NCBI GenBank assembly: GCA_943369485.1
Contig: CALRNH020000001.1
Span: 220,480-284,479, forward strand
Source: ATX-6F1 sp943369485
GTDB lineage: Bacteria; Cyanobacteriota; Cyanobacteriia; PCC-6307; Cyanobiaceae
Reading direction: 5' to 3'
DNA length: 64,000 nt
Numbering within the stretch: the stretch's first letter is position 1; each line of letters opens with the position of its first letter. Shown piece by piece: positions 51,306-60,845 of this stretch. Under the pieces are notes generated by a model. The model was given only the letters and a program-made list of their open reading frames with translations, did no database searches and had not been told where the DNA came from. Position numbers and translations under genes: made by a program.

Positions 51306-52614
51306 GCAACAGGGTGTCCCCCGGCCTCAACCAATGCTCCAGCGTTCTGGCGGCTGCGGCGGGATCGGCCACCCGCTCCAGCAGGGGCACCCCGGCGGCG
51401 GCCACAACCATGGCCTCACCCTCGGCGCCGCCGTCCACCACCACAAGACCATCGAGGCCAAGCCGGGCCGCCAGGGACCCGATGGCGGCATGGAGCTCCA
51501 GGCTCTGATCGCCCAGCTCGAGCATCGTTCCCAGCACCGCGAAGCGGCGTCCCCCCCCCTGGACCAGCAGCCGCAGGGCCGCCTCGGTGGCCTCCGGCGA
51601 GGCGTTGTAGGTCTCATCGAGCACGTGCACACCGCCCACCTCGAGACGAGCGCTGCGCCCCCCCGGAAGCTCCACACGCAGATCGGCCAGCGCAGCGGGC
51701 GGCACCCCCAGCTCAAGGGCCACCACCAGGGCCAGCAAGAGATTGCGGGCATTGTGGGCCCCCGGCAGAGGCAACCGGTAGCGGCAACCTTCCAGGTTCA
51801 GATGCTCCCCATCAGGCTCCAGCTGAGCGATGCCATCGGCCGGCGGCAGGGCTGGATCGAAGGGGCCATCGCCTTCCAGTGCCACCCGCCGCACCCGACC
51901 AGACCAGACCGCTCCCAGGGCCGCCTCCAGCAGGGGATCCCCCGCCGGTACCACCACCAGAGCGGCGGCCGGGAGACCCGTGACGATCTCGCACTTGGCG
52001 GTGGCGATCGACTCGCGGCTGCCGAGGCGGCCGATATGCGCCGTGCCGATGTTGGTGATCACGGCGATGTCAGGCTGGGCGCAGCGGCTGAGGCGCTCGA
52101 TCTCCCCCAGGCCACGCATGCCCATCTCCACGACCAAAGCCGCCTCATTCCCCTTGGCCTTGAGCAGGGTGAGCGGCACACCCACGTCGTTATTCTCGTT
52201 GCCCACACTGGCCAAGACGGGGCCCAAGGGGGCAAGGGCGGCCCGCAGCAGCTCCCGCGTGGTGGTCTTGCCCGCCGAACCGGTCACCGCCACCAGCGGT
52301 GCAGCCAACTCACGGCGGCGCAGATTCCCCAGAAGCTGATAGGCGGCCAGGGTGTCGGCCACACCCCAGGCCGGCAGGCCATCGGGCACCTCAGAGAGCC
52401 GCGAGGTCTCCACCACCGCCGCCAGGGCCCCGCGTTCATGGGCCTGAGCGAGGAAGCGGTGACCATCGAAGCGCTCCCCCACCAGGGGCACGAACAGACT
52501 GCCCGGTCGCAGGGAACGGCTGTCGGTGGTCACCGGCCCCAGGGGCTGCTCCAGATCCAGAGCTGCGCCACCCTCCGGCGCTCCCCACTGCTCCACCAGC
52601 TGCGACAGCCGCAT
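51241..52614 (-). CDS. murF: UDP-MurNAc-tripeptide--D-Ala-D-Ala ligase
   Basis: 457 residues. Mur ligase with the P-loop VTGSAGKTTTRELL, the central VTNIGTAHIGRLGS, and the glutamate-ligase C-terminal domain (DETYNASPEATEAAL). It adds D-Ala-D-Ala to complete the muramyl pentapeptide. The gene starts 14 bases after the next gene upstream and ends inside the 3' end of glmU. Confidence 0.96.
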   Translation of the reverse strand: MRLSQLVEQWGAPEGGAALDLEQPLGPVTTDSRSLRPGSLFVPLVGERFDGHRFLAQAHERGALAAVVETSRLSEVPDGLPAWGVADTLAAYQLLGNLRRRELAAPLVAVTGSAGKTTTRELLRAALAPLGPVLASVGNENNDVGVPLTLLKAKGNEAALVVEMGMRGLGEIERLSRCAQPDIAVITNIGTAHIGRLGSRESIATAKCEIVTGLPAAALVVVPAGDPLLEAALGAVWSGRVRRVALEGDGPFDPALPPADGIAQLEPDGEHLNLEGCRYRLPLPGAHNARNLLLALVVALELGVPPAALADLRVELPGGRSARLEVGGVHVLDETYNASPEATEAALRLLVQGGGRRFAVLGTMLELGDQSLELHAAIGSLAARLGLDGLVVVDGGAEGEAMVVAAAGVPLLERVADPAAAARTLEHWLRPGDTLLLKASRGVALERLIPLLQTSFP

Positions 52615-52628
52615 CCCTTCAGGCCCCC

Positions 52629-53399
52629 TCAGCCGTACGCCAGCAGAATCATGCCGGTCCCCACCCGGGCCTGGCGTGCCAGCAACCGGCCCTGGTCATC
52701 GACCAGCTCGAGCGTCTCGTAGCCAAGGTCCTTGGTCTGCGCCAGCCATCGGTCCGCCTGTCGCTGACGCTCGCCAGCGGACAGGGAGAGAAAGTCGGGC
52801 TTCAGCTCCAGCACCAGCAGAGCCCGCTCCGGTTGCGGTCGGGCGGCGAGCAGCAGGGCCGTTCCATCTCCGTTTCCATCGCCGGTTCCATCATCGGCGG
52901 CCAGAAGTTCCAACAGAGGCTCGAGGGCCAGCGGTGCCGGGGAGGTTGGTGCTGGCGGTTCGGCCCCATCGGCCGCCGCTGCTGTGGATACGATCACTTC
53001 GGTCGGTGCTGCCGGTTCAGCGGCTGGGATGGTTGGCGCATACGGTTCAACGGCTTCCGCAGCTGAGCTGACCTCAAGTGTCGTTGGCACCGGCAGGGGC
53101 GCCACAGCCACCGTCCTCGAGCCGCCATGGCCCCAGAGGGTGACGGCGCCGAGCGGCAGCAGCAGTACGGCCAGCAGCACCAGGGGCCAGAACAGGCTGG
53201 AGAGGGCGGCGGGCCAGAAGGCTGGCAGGGGCAGCTGGCCCGAGCCATTGCGACGCCAGAGCTCTCTTGAGCGGAGGCCCAGGCTCCAGGCCACCGCCCT
53301 CAGGTCATCGCCCAACAGGCGCCACGGGCTCACGTAGGGACTGGGCAGGGCTGATCCGGGCTCAGGGAGGTCCCGGGGCCTGCCACTCGGCTCGATCAT
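52629..53399 (-). CDS. Conserved hypothetical single-span membrane protein
   Basis: 256 residues. A soluble N-terminal ~60 residues (SPWRLLGDDLRAVAWSLGLRS split in two) are followed by one transmembrane helix (LFWPLVLLAVLLLPLGAVTL, about 68-88), a Pro/Ala/Glu-rich linker and a C-terminal domain (LLVLELKPDFLSLSAGERQ, LGYETLELVDDQGRLLARQ). I recall similar proteins only in picocyanobacteria. It lies between glgA and murF on the same strand and may be co-transcribed with murF. Confidence 0.7.
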   Translation of the reverse strand: MIEPSGRPRDLPEPGSALPSPYVSPWRLLGDDLRAVAWSLGLRSRELWRRNGSGQLPLPAFWPAALSSLFWPLVLLAVLLLPLGAVTLWGHGGSRTVAVAPLPVPTTLEVSSAAEAVEPYAPTIPAAEPAAPTEVIVSTAAAADGAEPPAPTSPAPLALEPLLELLAADDGTGDGNGDGTALLLAARPQPERALLVLELKPDFLSLSAGERQRQADRWLAQTKDLGYETLELVDDQGRLLARQARVGTGMILLAYG

Positions 53400-53423
53400 C
53401 GAGCACGACTCAACAGCGTCTCC

Positions 53424-55040
53424 TCATCCCTGGGGACGCCGCAGCAGCCGCGAGAGGGGATTGCGTCGAAGCACCTCCGGTTCCGTTGCGCCAGCCAATG
53501 AAAGCGATGCCTTGTCGCGAGCCGTCGGTTCAGGCCCAGGCACCTCCAGCTCAGCTCTCGTCGCCGGCTTCGCGTTCTGATGGGAAGCGGCTCCGCCATG
53601 GCGGCTCGGATCAGCGTCCTGACCCAGGGAGAAGGCCTCCACGTCCTGGGCCGAGGGGGTGGGTTCCTTCACACCGCGCACGTCCCGGTACATGCTGTCG
53701 TACTCCTGGGCGGAACGGTCCCAGCTGTGGTCGGCGGTCATGGCACGGAACTGCAGCTCGGCCCAACTCTCAGGATGGCGATAGGCCTCCCAGGCCCGCA
53801 CGATCGCCGTGTAGAAATCCAGCGGGTCGTAGCGGTCGAAGCAGAAGCCCGTGCCGCTGTGGTGGGCAGGATCATGGGGGGGCACCGTGTCCACCAGACC
53901 TCCCACCCGGCGCACCACCGGAATCGAGCCATAGCGCATGGCCAGCAGCTGGCTGATGCCGCAGGGTTCGAAGCGACTGGGCATCAAGAAGGCGTCGCTT
54001 CCGGCGTAGATCAAGCGCGAAAGGGCATCGTCGTAGGTGAGGAAAACAGCGAAGCGGCCCGGGTGACGCGCCGCCAGCTGCCACAAGCCCGATTCGTAGT
54101 GGCGATCACCGGTGCCGAGCACCACCACCTGACTGTCGGTGTAGGCCAGCACCCGATCGGCCACCTGCATCAGCAGGTCCACCCCCTTCTGGTCCACCAG
54201 CCGGCTCACCAACCCCAGCAGGAAGGTGGTGGGGTTGACCGTGAGCCCCATGCGCTCCTGCAGGGCGGCTTTGCAGACGGTTTTGCCTGCGAGGTCTGCG
54301 GTGGAAAAGCAGGCGGGCAGGCTGGCGTCGGTGGCCGGATTCCAGTCATCGGTGTCGATGCCATTGAGGATGCCGCGCAATTTGCCGCTGATGAAGTTCA
54401 GCAGGCCATCAAGACCTTCGCCGTAATTGGGGGTGCGGATCTCCTTGGCGTAGGTCGGCGAGACGGCGTTGACCCGATCGGCATAGAGCAGGGCGGAGGC
54501 CATGGTGTGATCCCCCTGCATGTACCAGGGGCACCAGGTCATGCGGTCCAGCTTCCAGCGCCAGGGGCCCTGGTACTGGAGGTTGTGGATCGTGAAGACC
54601 GTGCTGATCTCGGGGTCCTGGTGCATCCACACCGGGATCATGCCGGTGTGCCAGTCATGGCAATGGAGCACCTCTGGTTTCCAGTGATGCCAGGCGAACT
54701 CGGCCACGGCGCTGGCGAAGAAGGTGAAGCGCCAGTCTTCGTCCTCGCCGCCGTAGATGCGCTCGGGATCGAAGACCGGATGGCCCACGAGATAGATCGT
54801 GAGGCCGTTTCTGGGATGGCGGGTTTCGAAGATCGCGAAATCCGTTCCCATGGTGTGACCGCGCCAGATCGGCTCGGCGGAGATCGCCAGGCGACTCCAC
54901 AGCCGGCCGTAGCCCGGCAGGATCAGACGTACGTCGTGGCCGAGGGCCGCCAGGGCCGGGGGCAGGGAGCCGACCACGTCGCCCATGCCCCCCACCTTGA
55001 CCATCGGGGCGCATTCGGCCGCAGCAAACAGCACCCGCAT
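53424..55040 (-). CDS. glgA: Glycogen synthase
   Basis: 538 residues from the ATG at 55040, chosen because MRVLFAAAECAPMVKVGGMG is the family start and a -10 box lies 24 bases upstream; an ATG-type start four codons earlier exists. GT5 fold with the ADP-glucose loop KVGGMGDVVGSLP, HCHDWHTGMIPVW, and the C-terminal SRFEPCGISQLLAMRYG. The last ~55 residues after RDVRGVKEPT are a polar extension not needed for activity. It elongates glycogen, the daytime carbon store. Confidence 0.96.
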   Translation of the reverse strand: MRVLFAAAECAPMVKVGGMGDVVGSLPPALAALGHDVRLILPGYGRLWSRLAISAEPIWRGHTMGTDFAIFETRHPRNGLTIYLVGHPVFDPERIYGGEDEDWRFTFFASAVAEFAWHHWKPEVLHCHDWHTGMIPVWMHQDPEISTVFTIHNLQYQGPWRWKLDRMTWCPWYMQGDHTMASALLYADRVNAVSPTYAKEIRTPNYGEGLDGLLNFISGKLRGILNGIDTDDWNPATDASLPACFSTADLAGKTVCKAALQERMGLTVNPTTFLLGLVSRLVDQKGVDLLMQVADRVLAYTDSQVVVLGTGDRHYESGLWQLAARHPGRFAVFLTYDDALSRLIYAGSDAFLMPSRFEPCGISQLLAMRYGSIPVVRRVGGLVDTVPPHDPAHHSGTGFCFDRYDPLDFYTAIVRAWEAYRHPESWAELQFRAMTADHSWDRSAQEYDSMYRDVRGVKEPTPSAQDVEAFSLGQDADPSRHGGAASHQNAKPATRAELEVPGPEPTARDKASLSLAGATEPEVLRRNPLSRLLRRPQG

Positions 55041-55064
55041 TCGGCCAATCATCCAGACGGGGCA

Positions 55065-55070
55065 ACTGTA
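55065..55070 (-). promoter_or_regulatory. Putative -10 box of glgA
   Basis: TACAGT on the minus strand, 24 bases before the glgA ATG at 55040. Confidence 0.35.
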
Positions 55071-55091
55071 GGGGGCCTCGCCCAGGCGGCT

Positions 55092-55784
55092 TCAGCGCAG
55101 CACCGTCACCGGTGTCCCGACGCTCACCATGTCGAACAGGGCGCGCACATCCTCGTCATAGAGACGCACACAGCCGTGGGACACGGCGCGGCCCACGGTC
55201 CAGCGGTGGGGGGTGCCGTGGAAACCGGCGGCGACACAACCCTTGATGTCGAGCACCTGATCGCCATCGGAGGCCTTGCGGCCGTTGCAATCAACGTGAA
55301 AGCCGATCCAGCGGCTGCCCAGGGGATTGTCCGCGCCGGCCGGAATGCGCTTGCCGCTGCTGGGGTGTTCCCAGGCCGGATCGGTGCGCATGTCGGTGAT
55401 GCTGAAGCTTCCAGCGGGGGTCTCCCAACCCGGCATCCCCACGGCCACGGGAAACTGCCTGAGCAGAGCACCGGAGTGGATCACCAACAGCCGGCGGCGG
55501 CGGCGGTCCAGCACCAGATGCAAACCGCTCTGCACCTGAAGATCAGGCGGCAGCAGGGTCAGTGGATTGGCGGCAGCTGCCTTGGCGGGGGCCGCAGGGG
55601 ACATCGGGGCAGAGGCCGCCCGCCCAGGGGCGCTCGACGGCGGCCCCAAGCCAAAGCCCCAGCCCAGGACCAGGCCGGCGAGGGCGGTGCCCCGCAGGAC
55701 ACGCCAACACCTGCTCCGACGACCATGACCGGTACGTCCACGGAAAGAACGGTGTGTTGGTTCCGCTGTTGGCGGCACGGTCAA
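55092..55784 (-). CDS. L,D-transpeptidase (YkuD domain)
   Basis: 230 residues from a TTG start. A signal segment (LRGTALAGLVLGWGFGLG) after a basic stretch with RR pairs exports it. The YkuD catalytic domain (about 95-230) ends with GFHGTPHRWTVGRAVSHGCVRL, in which His and the nucleophilic Cys of SHGCVRL are intact. It forms 3-3 crosslinks in peptidoglycan or attaches lipoprotein. It sits just upstream of glgA in the same direction, but glgA has its own likely promoter. Confidence 0.9.
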   Translation of the reverse strand: MTVPPTAEPTHRSFRGRTGHGRRSRCWRVLRGTALAGLVLGWGFGLGPPSSAPGRAASAPMSPAAPAKAAAANPLTLLPPDLQVQSGLHLVLDRRRRRLLVIHSGALLRQFPVAVGMPGWETPAGSFSITDMRTDPAWEHPSSGKRIPAGADNPLGSRWIGFHVDCNGRKASDGDQVLDIKGCVAAGFHGTPHRWTVGRAVSHGCVRLYDEDVRALFDMVSVGTPVTVLR

Positions 55785-55865
55785 TCTGGGCGGGATGGGG
55801 CGATCGTTGGGCGATCCCTGATCAGGCCAGTCTGAAGGACCACTGGCCCGCGGCGGGCTCGGTTG

Positions 55866-56708
55866 TCAGGGCAGCCAGGGCACTCCAGAAAAATCCGGGT
55901 CACGCTTCTCAAGAAAGGCGTTACGCCCCTCCTGGCCCTCCTCGGTTCTGTAGAAGAGATGGGTGGCCTGGCCTGCGAGCTCCTGGATCCCCGCCAGCCC
56001 GTCGGTTTCAGCGTTGAAGGCGGCCTTCAGGCAGCGAATCGCCGTGGGGCTGTGCTGAAGCACCTCCAGGGCCCAGCGCACACCCTCCGCCTCGAGTTGC
56101 GCCAAGGGCACCACCGCGTTCACCAGACCCATGGACAGGGCCTGCTCGGCCCCGTAGTGGCGGCAGAGGAACCAGATCTCGCGCGCCTTCCGCTGGCCCA
56201 CGACCCGGGCCAGGTAGCCGGCCCCGAAGCCGCCATCGAAGCTGCCCACCCTTGGGCCGGTCTGGCCGAACACGGCATTCTCCGCAGCCAAGCTCAGATC
56301 ACAGAGCAAATGAAGCACCTGGCCGCCGCCAATGGCGTAGCCCGCCACCAGGGCGATCACCACCTTGGGCAGGCTGCGGATCAGCCGCTGCAGATCGAGC
56401 ACATTGAGGCGCGGCAGCCCCTGCTCATCGACGTAGCCCCCTTCGCCGCGCACGCTCTGATCACCACCGGCGCAGAAGGCATGGACCCCGTCGGCCGCTG
56501 GACCGGCGCCGGTGAACAGCACCACCCCCACCGCCGGGTCATCACGAACCCGGGAGAAGGCATCGCAGAGCTCCTGCACCGTGCGCGGCCGAAAGGCGTT
56601 ACGGAGCTCCGGGCGGTTGATGGCGATGCGGGCGATGCCATGGCCGGAGAGCTCGAACAGGATGTCCTCGTAGGTACCCGCAGAGGTCCAGCGCACCGGA
56701 TCTGGCAT
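55866..56708 (-). CDS. menB: 1,4-dihydroxy-2-naphthoyl-CoA synthase
   Basis: 280 residues. Crotonase fold with RPELRNAFRPRTVQEL, CAGGDQSVRGEGGY and GYAIGGGQVLHLLCDLSLA, YRAFGQTGPRVGSFDGGFG-type segment (here VFGQTGPRVGSFDGGFG) and FLEKRDPDFS at the end. It cyclises O-succinylbenzoyl-CoA in phylloquinone synthesis, the photosystem I cofactor. Its ATG overlaps the menD stop (TGATG), forming a menDB unit. Confidence 0.96.
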   Translation of the reverse strand: MPDPVRWTSAGTYEDILFELSGHGIARIAINRPELRNAFRPRTVQELCDAFSRVRDDPAVGVVLFTGAGPAADGVHAFCAGGDQSVRGEGGYVDEQGLPRLNVLDLQRLIRSLPKVVIALVAGYAIGGGQVLHLLCDLSLAAENAVFGQTGPRVGSFDGGFGAGYLARVVGQRKAREIWFLCRHYGAEQALSMGLVNAVVPLAQLEAEGVRWALEVLQHSPTAIRCLKAAFNAETDGLAGIQELAGQATHLFYRTEEGQEGRNAFLEKRDPDFSGVPWLP

Positions 56709-58561
56709 CAGCTGGGGGCAAATGGCGTCGCCATTCTGCGATCCGGCCCAGGAAGCCCATGGCGCAGCTGCTGGCGCAGGGCGGCATCGCAGCGGCGATC
56801 GGTGCGCAGCTCGATCACCGCCAGGGGCAACGGATCGGCCCAGTCCAGAGCCTGATCAAGGGCGCTCAGATCACTCAGCCGCCTGACCGGCACCCCATGG
56901 GCCAGGGCCAGATCAAGGGGATCCACGGGCTGGGGCATGGCGAAGAGGCGATCGAAGTCGAGCCAGGGTTCAGCCGCCTCGCCCGGTCGGATGGGCAGTT
57001 GCTCGAAAATGCCGCCACCGCCGTTCTGGATCAGCACCACGGTGAGGCGACCGCGCAACTGGCGCCGCCAGAGCCAGCCGTTGCTGTCATGGAGCAGGGC
57101 CAGATCGCCCGTCAGCAGCACCAGGCGCCCCTCGCTCTGGGCCAGGCCAGCAGCGAGCGACAAGGTGCCGTCGATGCCGGAGGCGCCGCGGAAGCCATAG
57201 ATCCGACGGGGCAGGGAAGCGGGGTCGGTGAAACTCTCCCAGTCCCGCACGGGGCTGCTGCTGGCCAGCATCACAGCCACCCCATCAGCGATCAACCGGC
57301 TGAGCTGGCGGGCCAGGGCCGGTTCGCTGGCTGCACCGGCGGGGGGCAACTCCCGGTCAAGCAGGCGCTGGCTGCGGGCCTCAAGGGCCTGCCACTGGGC
57401 CGCCTGCTCAAGACTGGCGGACGCCGGAGCTCCCTCGGCGAGTTGATCCCTGAAGGGGGCGCACCAGGCCACCAGGCCGCAGCCCCATTGCCTTTGGGCG
57501 GTGTGGAGGGGATCGAGGGGGCGGTCGTCCCCTTCGCTGATCAACAGCTGCAGGCCCCCCGTGGCGGTCAGCCAGCGCTGCAGCCGGCGACTGGCGGGCA
57601 AGGGGCCCAGGCGCAGCACCTGATCCACCGGCGGAAGGGCCGCGAGATCCTCCAGGAAGAGGTCGTAACCGCCGATCGCTCCCAGTTCCGGCTCCCCCCG
57701 CAGCCAGGAGAGTCCATCGGCGAGCAACGGCCAGCCGCTGCGGCGGCGCCAGAGGGCCACGGTGCGGGCAAAGGCCTCAAAGCCGGCTCGATCGCCCCGC
57801 CAGGGCCCGGCCACGATCACACCGGGCCGGCCCAGATCGAAGGGGAGCTCCAGGGTTGGGTCCGCGGCCTCGGTGCAGGGACGCCCCAGGGCTGAGTCGG
57901 CCAACGGCTGCGCAACCTCAACGAGCTCGGCTGACTCAAGCTCCCTGACCAGGGCGATCAGGGCCTCACCACCGAGATGAAGGGGCTCGTCGAAAGGCAG
58001 ATTCAGATGCACGGGCCCGGCGGGCCGCCGGGGCCCCGAACCCTGGGCGGCGACCCAGGCCGATCGGGCCAGGCGGGTGATCGCCCCATCGTCCATGCCG
58101 GCAAGCCCCTCAGCCGGCGCCGGTGGCAGCGGCCGGCAGGAACAAGCCAGAAACTGCTCCTGGTTCACCGTCTGATTGGCTCCTTGGCCCTTGAGACGGG
58201 CGGGCCGATCGGCCGTGAGCAGCAACAGCGGAATGGCGGAATGATCGGCTTCCACCGCCGCCGGCAGCAGGTTGGCCACGGCCGTGCCCGAGGTGGTCAC
58301 CACCGCCGCCGCCACCCCATCGCCCCGCCCCAGGCCGAGGGCAAAGAAGGCAGCGGAGCGCTCATCGAGGGCGGTCGTGAGCATCAGACCGAATGGCTCC
58401 AGCAGCGCTGCCGCCACGGCCAAAGGTCCCGAGCGACTGCCCGGGCAGAGCACCAGCTGGCGCAGGCCGCAGCGCCGCAGCGCCTGCAACAGGGTGAAGG
58501 CGGCCCGCAGGTTGGCCTCTGCGGCCGGGGGGGACCCGGTCGGGATCGGGGACACGGTCAA
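56708..58561 (-). CDS. menD: SEPHCHC synthase (MenD)
   Basis: 617 residues from a TTG start that opens the family N-terminus (NLRAAFTLLQALRRCGLRQ). Thiamine-diphosphate enzyme: LCPGSRSGPLAVAA and TTALDERSAAFFALGLGR in the N-terminal domain, TSGTAVANLLPAAVEA, and the cofactor-binding LLTGDLALLHDSNGWL. It joins isochorismate and 2-oxoglutarate in the first committed step of phylloquinone synthesis. Divergent from lepB (73-base gap) and coupled to menB. Confidence 0.95.
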   Translation of the reverse strand: MTVSPIPTGSPPAAEANLRAAFTLLQALRRCGLRQLVLCPGSRSGPLAVAAALLEPFGLMLTTALDERSAAFFALGLGRGDGVAAAVVTTSGTAVANLLPAAVEADHSAIPLLLLTADRPARLKGQGANQTVNQEQFLACSCRPLPPAPAEGLAGMDDGAITRLARSAWVAAQGSGPRRPAGPVHLNLPFDEPLHLGGEALIALVRELESAELVEVAQPLADSALGRPCTEAADPTLELPFDLGRPGVIVAGPWRGDRAGFEAFARTVALWRRRSGWPLLADGLSWLRGEPELGAIGGYDLFLEDLAALPPVDQVLRLGPLPASRRLQRWLTATGGLQLLISEGDDRPLDPLHTAQRQWGCGLVAWCAPFRDQLAEGAPASASLEQAAQWQALEARSQRLLDRELPPAGAASEPALARQLSRLIADGVAVMLASSSPVRDWESFTDPASLPRRIYGFRGASGIDGTLSLAAGLAQSEGRLVLLTGDLALLHDSNGWLWRRQLRGRLTVVLIQNGGGGIFEQLPIRPGEAAEPWLDFDRLFAMPQPVDPLDLALAHGVPVRRLSDLSALDQALDWADPLPLAVIELRTDRRCDAALRQQLRHGLPGPDRRMATPFAPS

Positions 58562-58633
58562 GATGCCCCTCGGCTGGTGGGGATGTGCCGATCATGCTGA
58601 ACGGACCAGCCCCGATCACCAAGCGCCCTGCCC

Positions 58634-59251
58634 ATGAACGAATCCGTCTCTGGATCGACCCCTGGGGCTGACGTTGGATCGGCCTCTGGCGCCATCGCAA
58701 CCTCCAGCTGGCGCCGCCAGCTGCTCTCGCTGTTGCTCTGGGTGGTGCTGGCGCTGCTGTTGCGCACCTGGGTGATCGAACCGCGCTGGATCCCCTCCGG
58801 TTCGATGCTGCCCACGCTGCAGCTCCAGGACCGGATCCTGGTGGAAAAGATCAGACCTCGTCTTGGCTCGCCCCTTCCCGTGGGCACGATCGTGGTGTTC
58901 CATCCCCCGGAGGCTCTCCTGCGCGCCGGTTACGACCCCCAATCAGCGCTGATCAAACGGGTGGTGGCCCTGGCTGGCGACGTCATTGAGGTGCGTCAGG
59001 GACAGCTATGGCGCAATGGCGCCGTGGTCGATGAGCCTTGGTTGATGCAGCCGATGGACTACCAGCTGCCGCCCTTGAGCGTTCCCGAGGGCCAGATGCT
59101 GGTGCTGGGCGACAACCGCAACGCCAGCCTTGATTCCCACCTCTGGGGCCCCCTGAGCCGCGATCGTGTGATCGGAACGGCGGTGCTGCGTTACTGGCCG
59201 CTCGATCGGCTCGGGCCGATTCGGTTGTCCGCCTCGAAAGCTGGAAATTGA
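58634..59251 (+). CDS. lepB: Signal peptidase I
   Basis: 205 residues. One membrane anchor (QLLSLLLWVVLALLLRTWVI), then the catalytic Ser in IPSGSMLPTLQ, the Lys in LIKRVVALAGDVIEV, and the box GDNRNASLDSHLWGPL. It cleaves secretory signal peptides, including those of the lumenal proteins in this window. The N-terminal 30 residues are hydrophilic and variable. Confidence 0.96.
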   Translation: MNESVSGSTPGADVGSASGAIATSSWRRQLLSLLLWVVLALLLRTWVIEPRWIPSGSMLPTLQLQDRILVEKIRPRLGSPLPVGTIVVFHPPEALLRAGYDPQSALIKRVVALAGDVIEVRQGQLWRNGAVVDEPWLMQPMDYQLPPLSVPEGQMLVLGDNRNASLDSHLWGPLSRDRVIGTAVLRYWPLDRLGPIRLSASKAGN

Positions 59252-59266
59252 GCCGATCGCCTGCAG

Positions 59267-59272
59267 TAGGGT
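59267..59272 (+). promoter_or_regulatory. Putative -10 box of the DUF760 gene
   Basis: TAGGGT, 27 bases before the ATG at 59300; a transcript from it would exclude the in-frame TTG at 59273. Confidence 0.35.
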
Positions 59273-59299
59273 TTGGTTGTGCTGCAGACAACACCGGAG

Positions 59300-59647
59300 A
59301 TGTTCAACCCGGAGTTCTTAGCCACCGACAGTGAGGCGATCAGCGGCAATTCCCTGATCGAGTACCTGCAGGATCAGTCTCCGGATGTGTTGCAACGGGT
59401 GGCGCGCTCCGCCAGCGGCGACATCCAGGACATCATTCGCCACAACGTTCAAGGTCTGCTTGGGATGCTTCCCGGCGAGCAGTTCGAGGTCAAGATCCAG
59501 GCCAGCCGCGACAACCTGGCGGGCCTGCTGGCCTCTGCGATGATGACGGGCTACTTCCTGCGCCAGATGGAGCAGCGCATGGAACTGGAAGACAGCCTCT
59601 TCGGCGACGGTGGGCTGGAAGCTGATCCGGGCGAACTGGAACTCTGA
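59300..59647 (+). CDS. DUF760 family protein
   Basis: 115 residues from the ATG at 59300. The core SLIEYLQDQSPDVLQRVARS, then IIRHNVQGLLGMLP and NLAGLLASAMMTGYFLRQMEQRM (split) is the DUF760 pattern, an all-helical soluble domain found in cyanobacteria and plastids. The C-terminus is acidic (DGGLEADPGELEL). In plants some members are chloroplast proteins degraded by Clp; the cyanobacterial role is unknown. It follows lepB by 48 bases. Confidence 0.85.
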   Translation: MFNPEFLATDSEAISGNSLIEYLQDQSPDVLQRVARSASGDIQDIIRHNVQGLLGMLPGEQFEVKIQASRDNLAGLLASAMMTGYFLRQMEQRMELEDSLFGDGGLEADPGELEL

Positions 59648-59681
59648 ACCTGCACCTCTCAGACACAGAGGGCGTTCCCGC

Positions 59682-60845
59682 TCAGCCCGGCTGAGAAGCC
59701 GACAGCACGCCTGAAGCCAGCACACGCTCATCGAGCTCCCGCAGGAACGTCCAGGCGCCATCACCCGGGCAAGACTCGGCGCTGATCGCCTCTGCCAGCG
59801 CCTGCAGCTCAGCCCCAGAGCAGGGCACAGGAGCCGCATGGTGGGCGGGAATCACCCAGCGCAGTCCATCTCGGGCCGCCAGCTGGTTGAGCCAGCTGGC
59901 CAGCAGATCCCGGTGGCGTGGAAACACGAGCCGCTCCACCACCGGCGCCACCTGAAGCCTCGGCCCAGCGTCCGGTCCCAGCAGGGCCAGAAAAGCCTCC
60001 TCCCAGCCTTCGTTCCAGCGGAAGGGGTAGAGCCCGAAGTGGCTGCGTGGGTTTCTCAACCCAGGTCTGAGGGCGCCGCGGCAGGTCGTCACCAGGCTGA
60101 GCACCTCCAGACCCTGGGGCCTCAGGTACGTGGCAAACAGCACCAAACGCCACCAGCCGCGCCGCCGGCGCTCTTCGCCATCGCTCAGCGGTTCCTCGCC
60201 GCGCTCACGGGCATGGAAGAGCAACGGGGTGGGATCGGCCGCGAAGATCTCCGGTGGCTCCGCCTCAATGGCCAGCAGGGCATCGGTGAGCAGGAGAGCA
60301 CCACTGGCGCGGTGGAAGCAGGCCACTTCCGAAAAGGAGCCGATGCCCAGATCCAGCGGACCAAGGGGGCACCAATCGATCTCATCGGCATGGGGCACAC
60401 CCTGCTCGATCAGCACCCGGGTGCGCTGGGCCGGGAAACCCAGCCAGGAAAGCGGCAGGCGCAGCGGAAAGCTCCACTGCTGGGGCGCCAGCCAAATACT
60501 GGCCGAAGGATAGGCACGGGCCATCGCCGGCACCGGCAGCTTGTGCTCAAGGCCAGAGGCGGTGGGCAGCACGATTGTGACCACAGGACCATGGCGCAGC
60601 TCCAACTCCCTCAACGCCACCAACAACTCGGCCGTGGGGGCGACGGGGGCGTAGAGCAGCAGCCCCTGACGCAGCTTCACCACGGTCATGCGGATCGGCA
60701 CAGCGACGTAATACAGACCCAGCAGCTGCTCGAAGCTCCAGATCTGGCCAGGAATCAGTTCCCGCACCAGGGTGCGACGCCTGCCGTAGGGGTAGAGCGG
60801 CAGGAGGGGCCACCAAGGCCAGTGACATTCACCCCAGCCGCTCAT
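59682..60845 (-). CDS. DUF4336 protein coupled to a metal-uptake operon
   Basis: 387 residues. The first part (LVRELIPGQIWSFEQLLG, IRMTVVKLRQGLLLYAPVAPT) and LLVALRELELRHGPVVTIVLP match DUF4336, a family of cyanobacteria and plants that I believe has a degenerate metallo-beta-lactamase-like fold; few canonical metal ligands are left. No signal peptide. Its ATG overlaps the stop of the metal-transporter permease by four bases, so it is the fourth gene of that operon. This suggests a role in metal use, which is inference. Confidence 0.8.
   Translation of the reverse strand: MSGWGECHWPWWPLLPLYPYGRRRTLVRELIPGQIWSFEQLLGLYYVAVPIRMTVVKLRQGLLLYAPVAPTAELLVALRELELRHGPVVTIVLPTASGLEHKLPVPAMARAYPSASIWLAPQQWSFPLRLPLSWLGFPAQRTRVLIEQGVPHADEIDWCPLGPLDLGIGSFSEVACFHRASGALLLTDALLAIEAEPPEIFAADPTPLLFHARERGEEPLSDGEERRRRGWWRLVLFATYLRPQGLEVLSLVTTCRGALRPGLRNPRSHFGLYPFRWNEGWEEAFLALLGPDAGPRLQVAPVVERLVFPRHRDLLASWLNQLAARDGLRWVIPAHHAAPVPCSGAELQALAEAISAESCPGDGAWTFLRELDERVLASGVLSASQPG

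Noticed and set aside
53580..55835. A 751-codon plus-strand open frame opposite glgA and the L,D-transpeptidase gene
   Set aside because: It is rich in His, Gln, Gly and Ala with no family motif, as expected for the antisense of GC-rich genes; the minus-strand genes show clear catalytic motifs.
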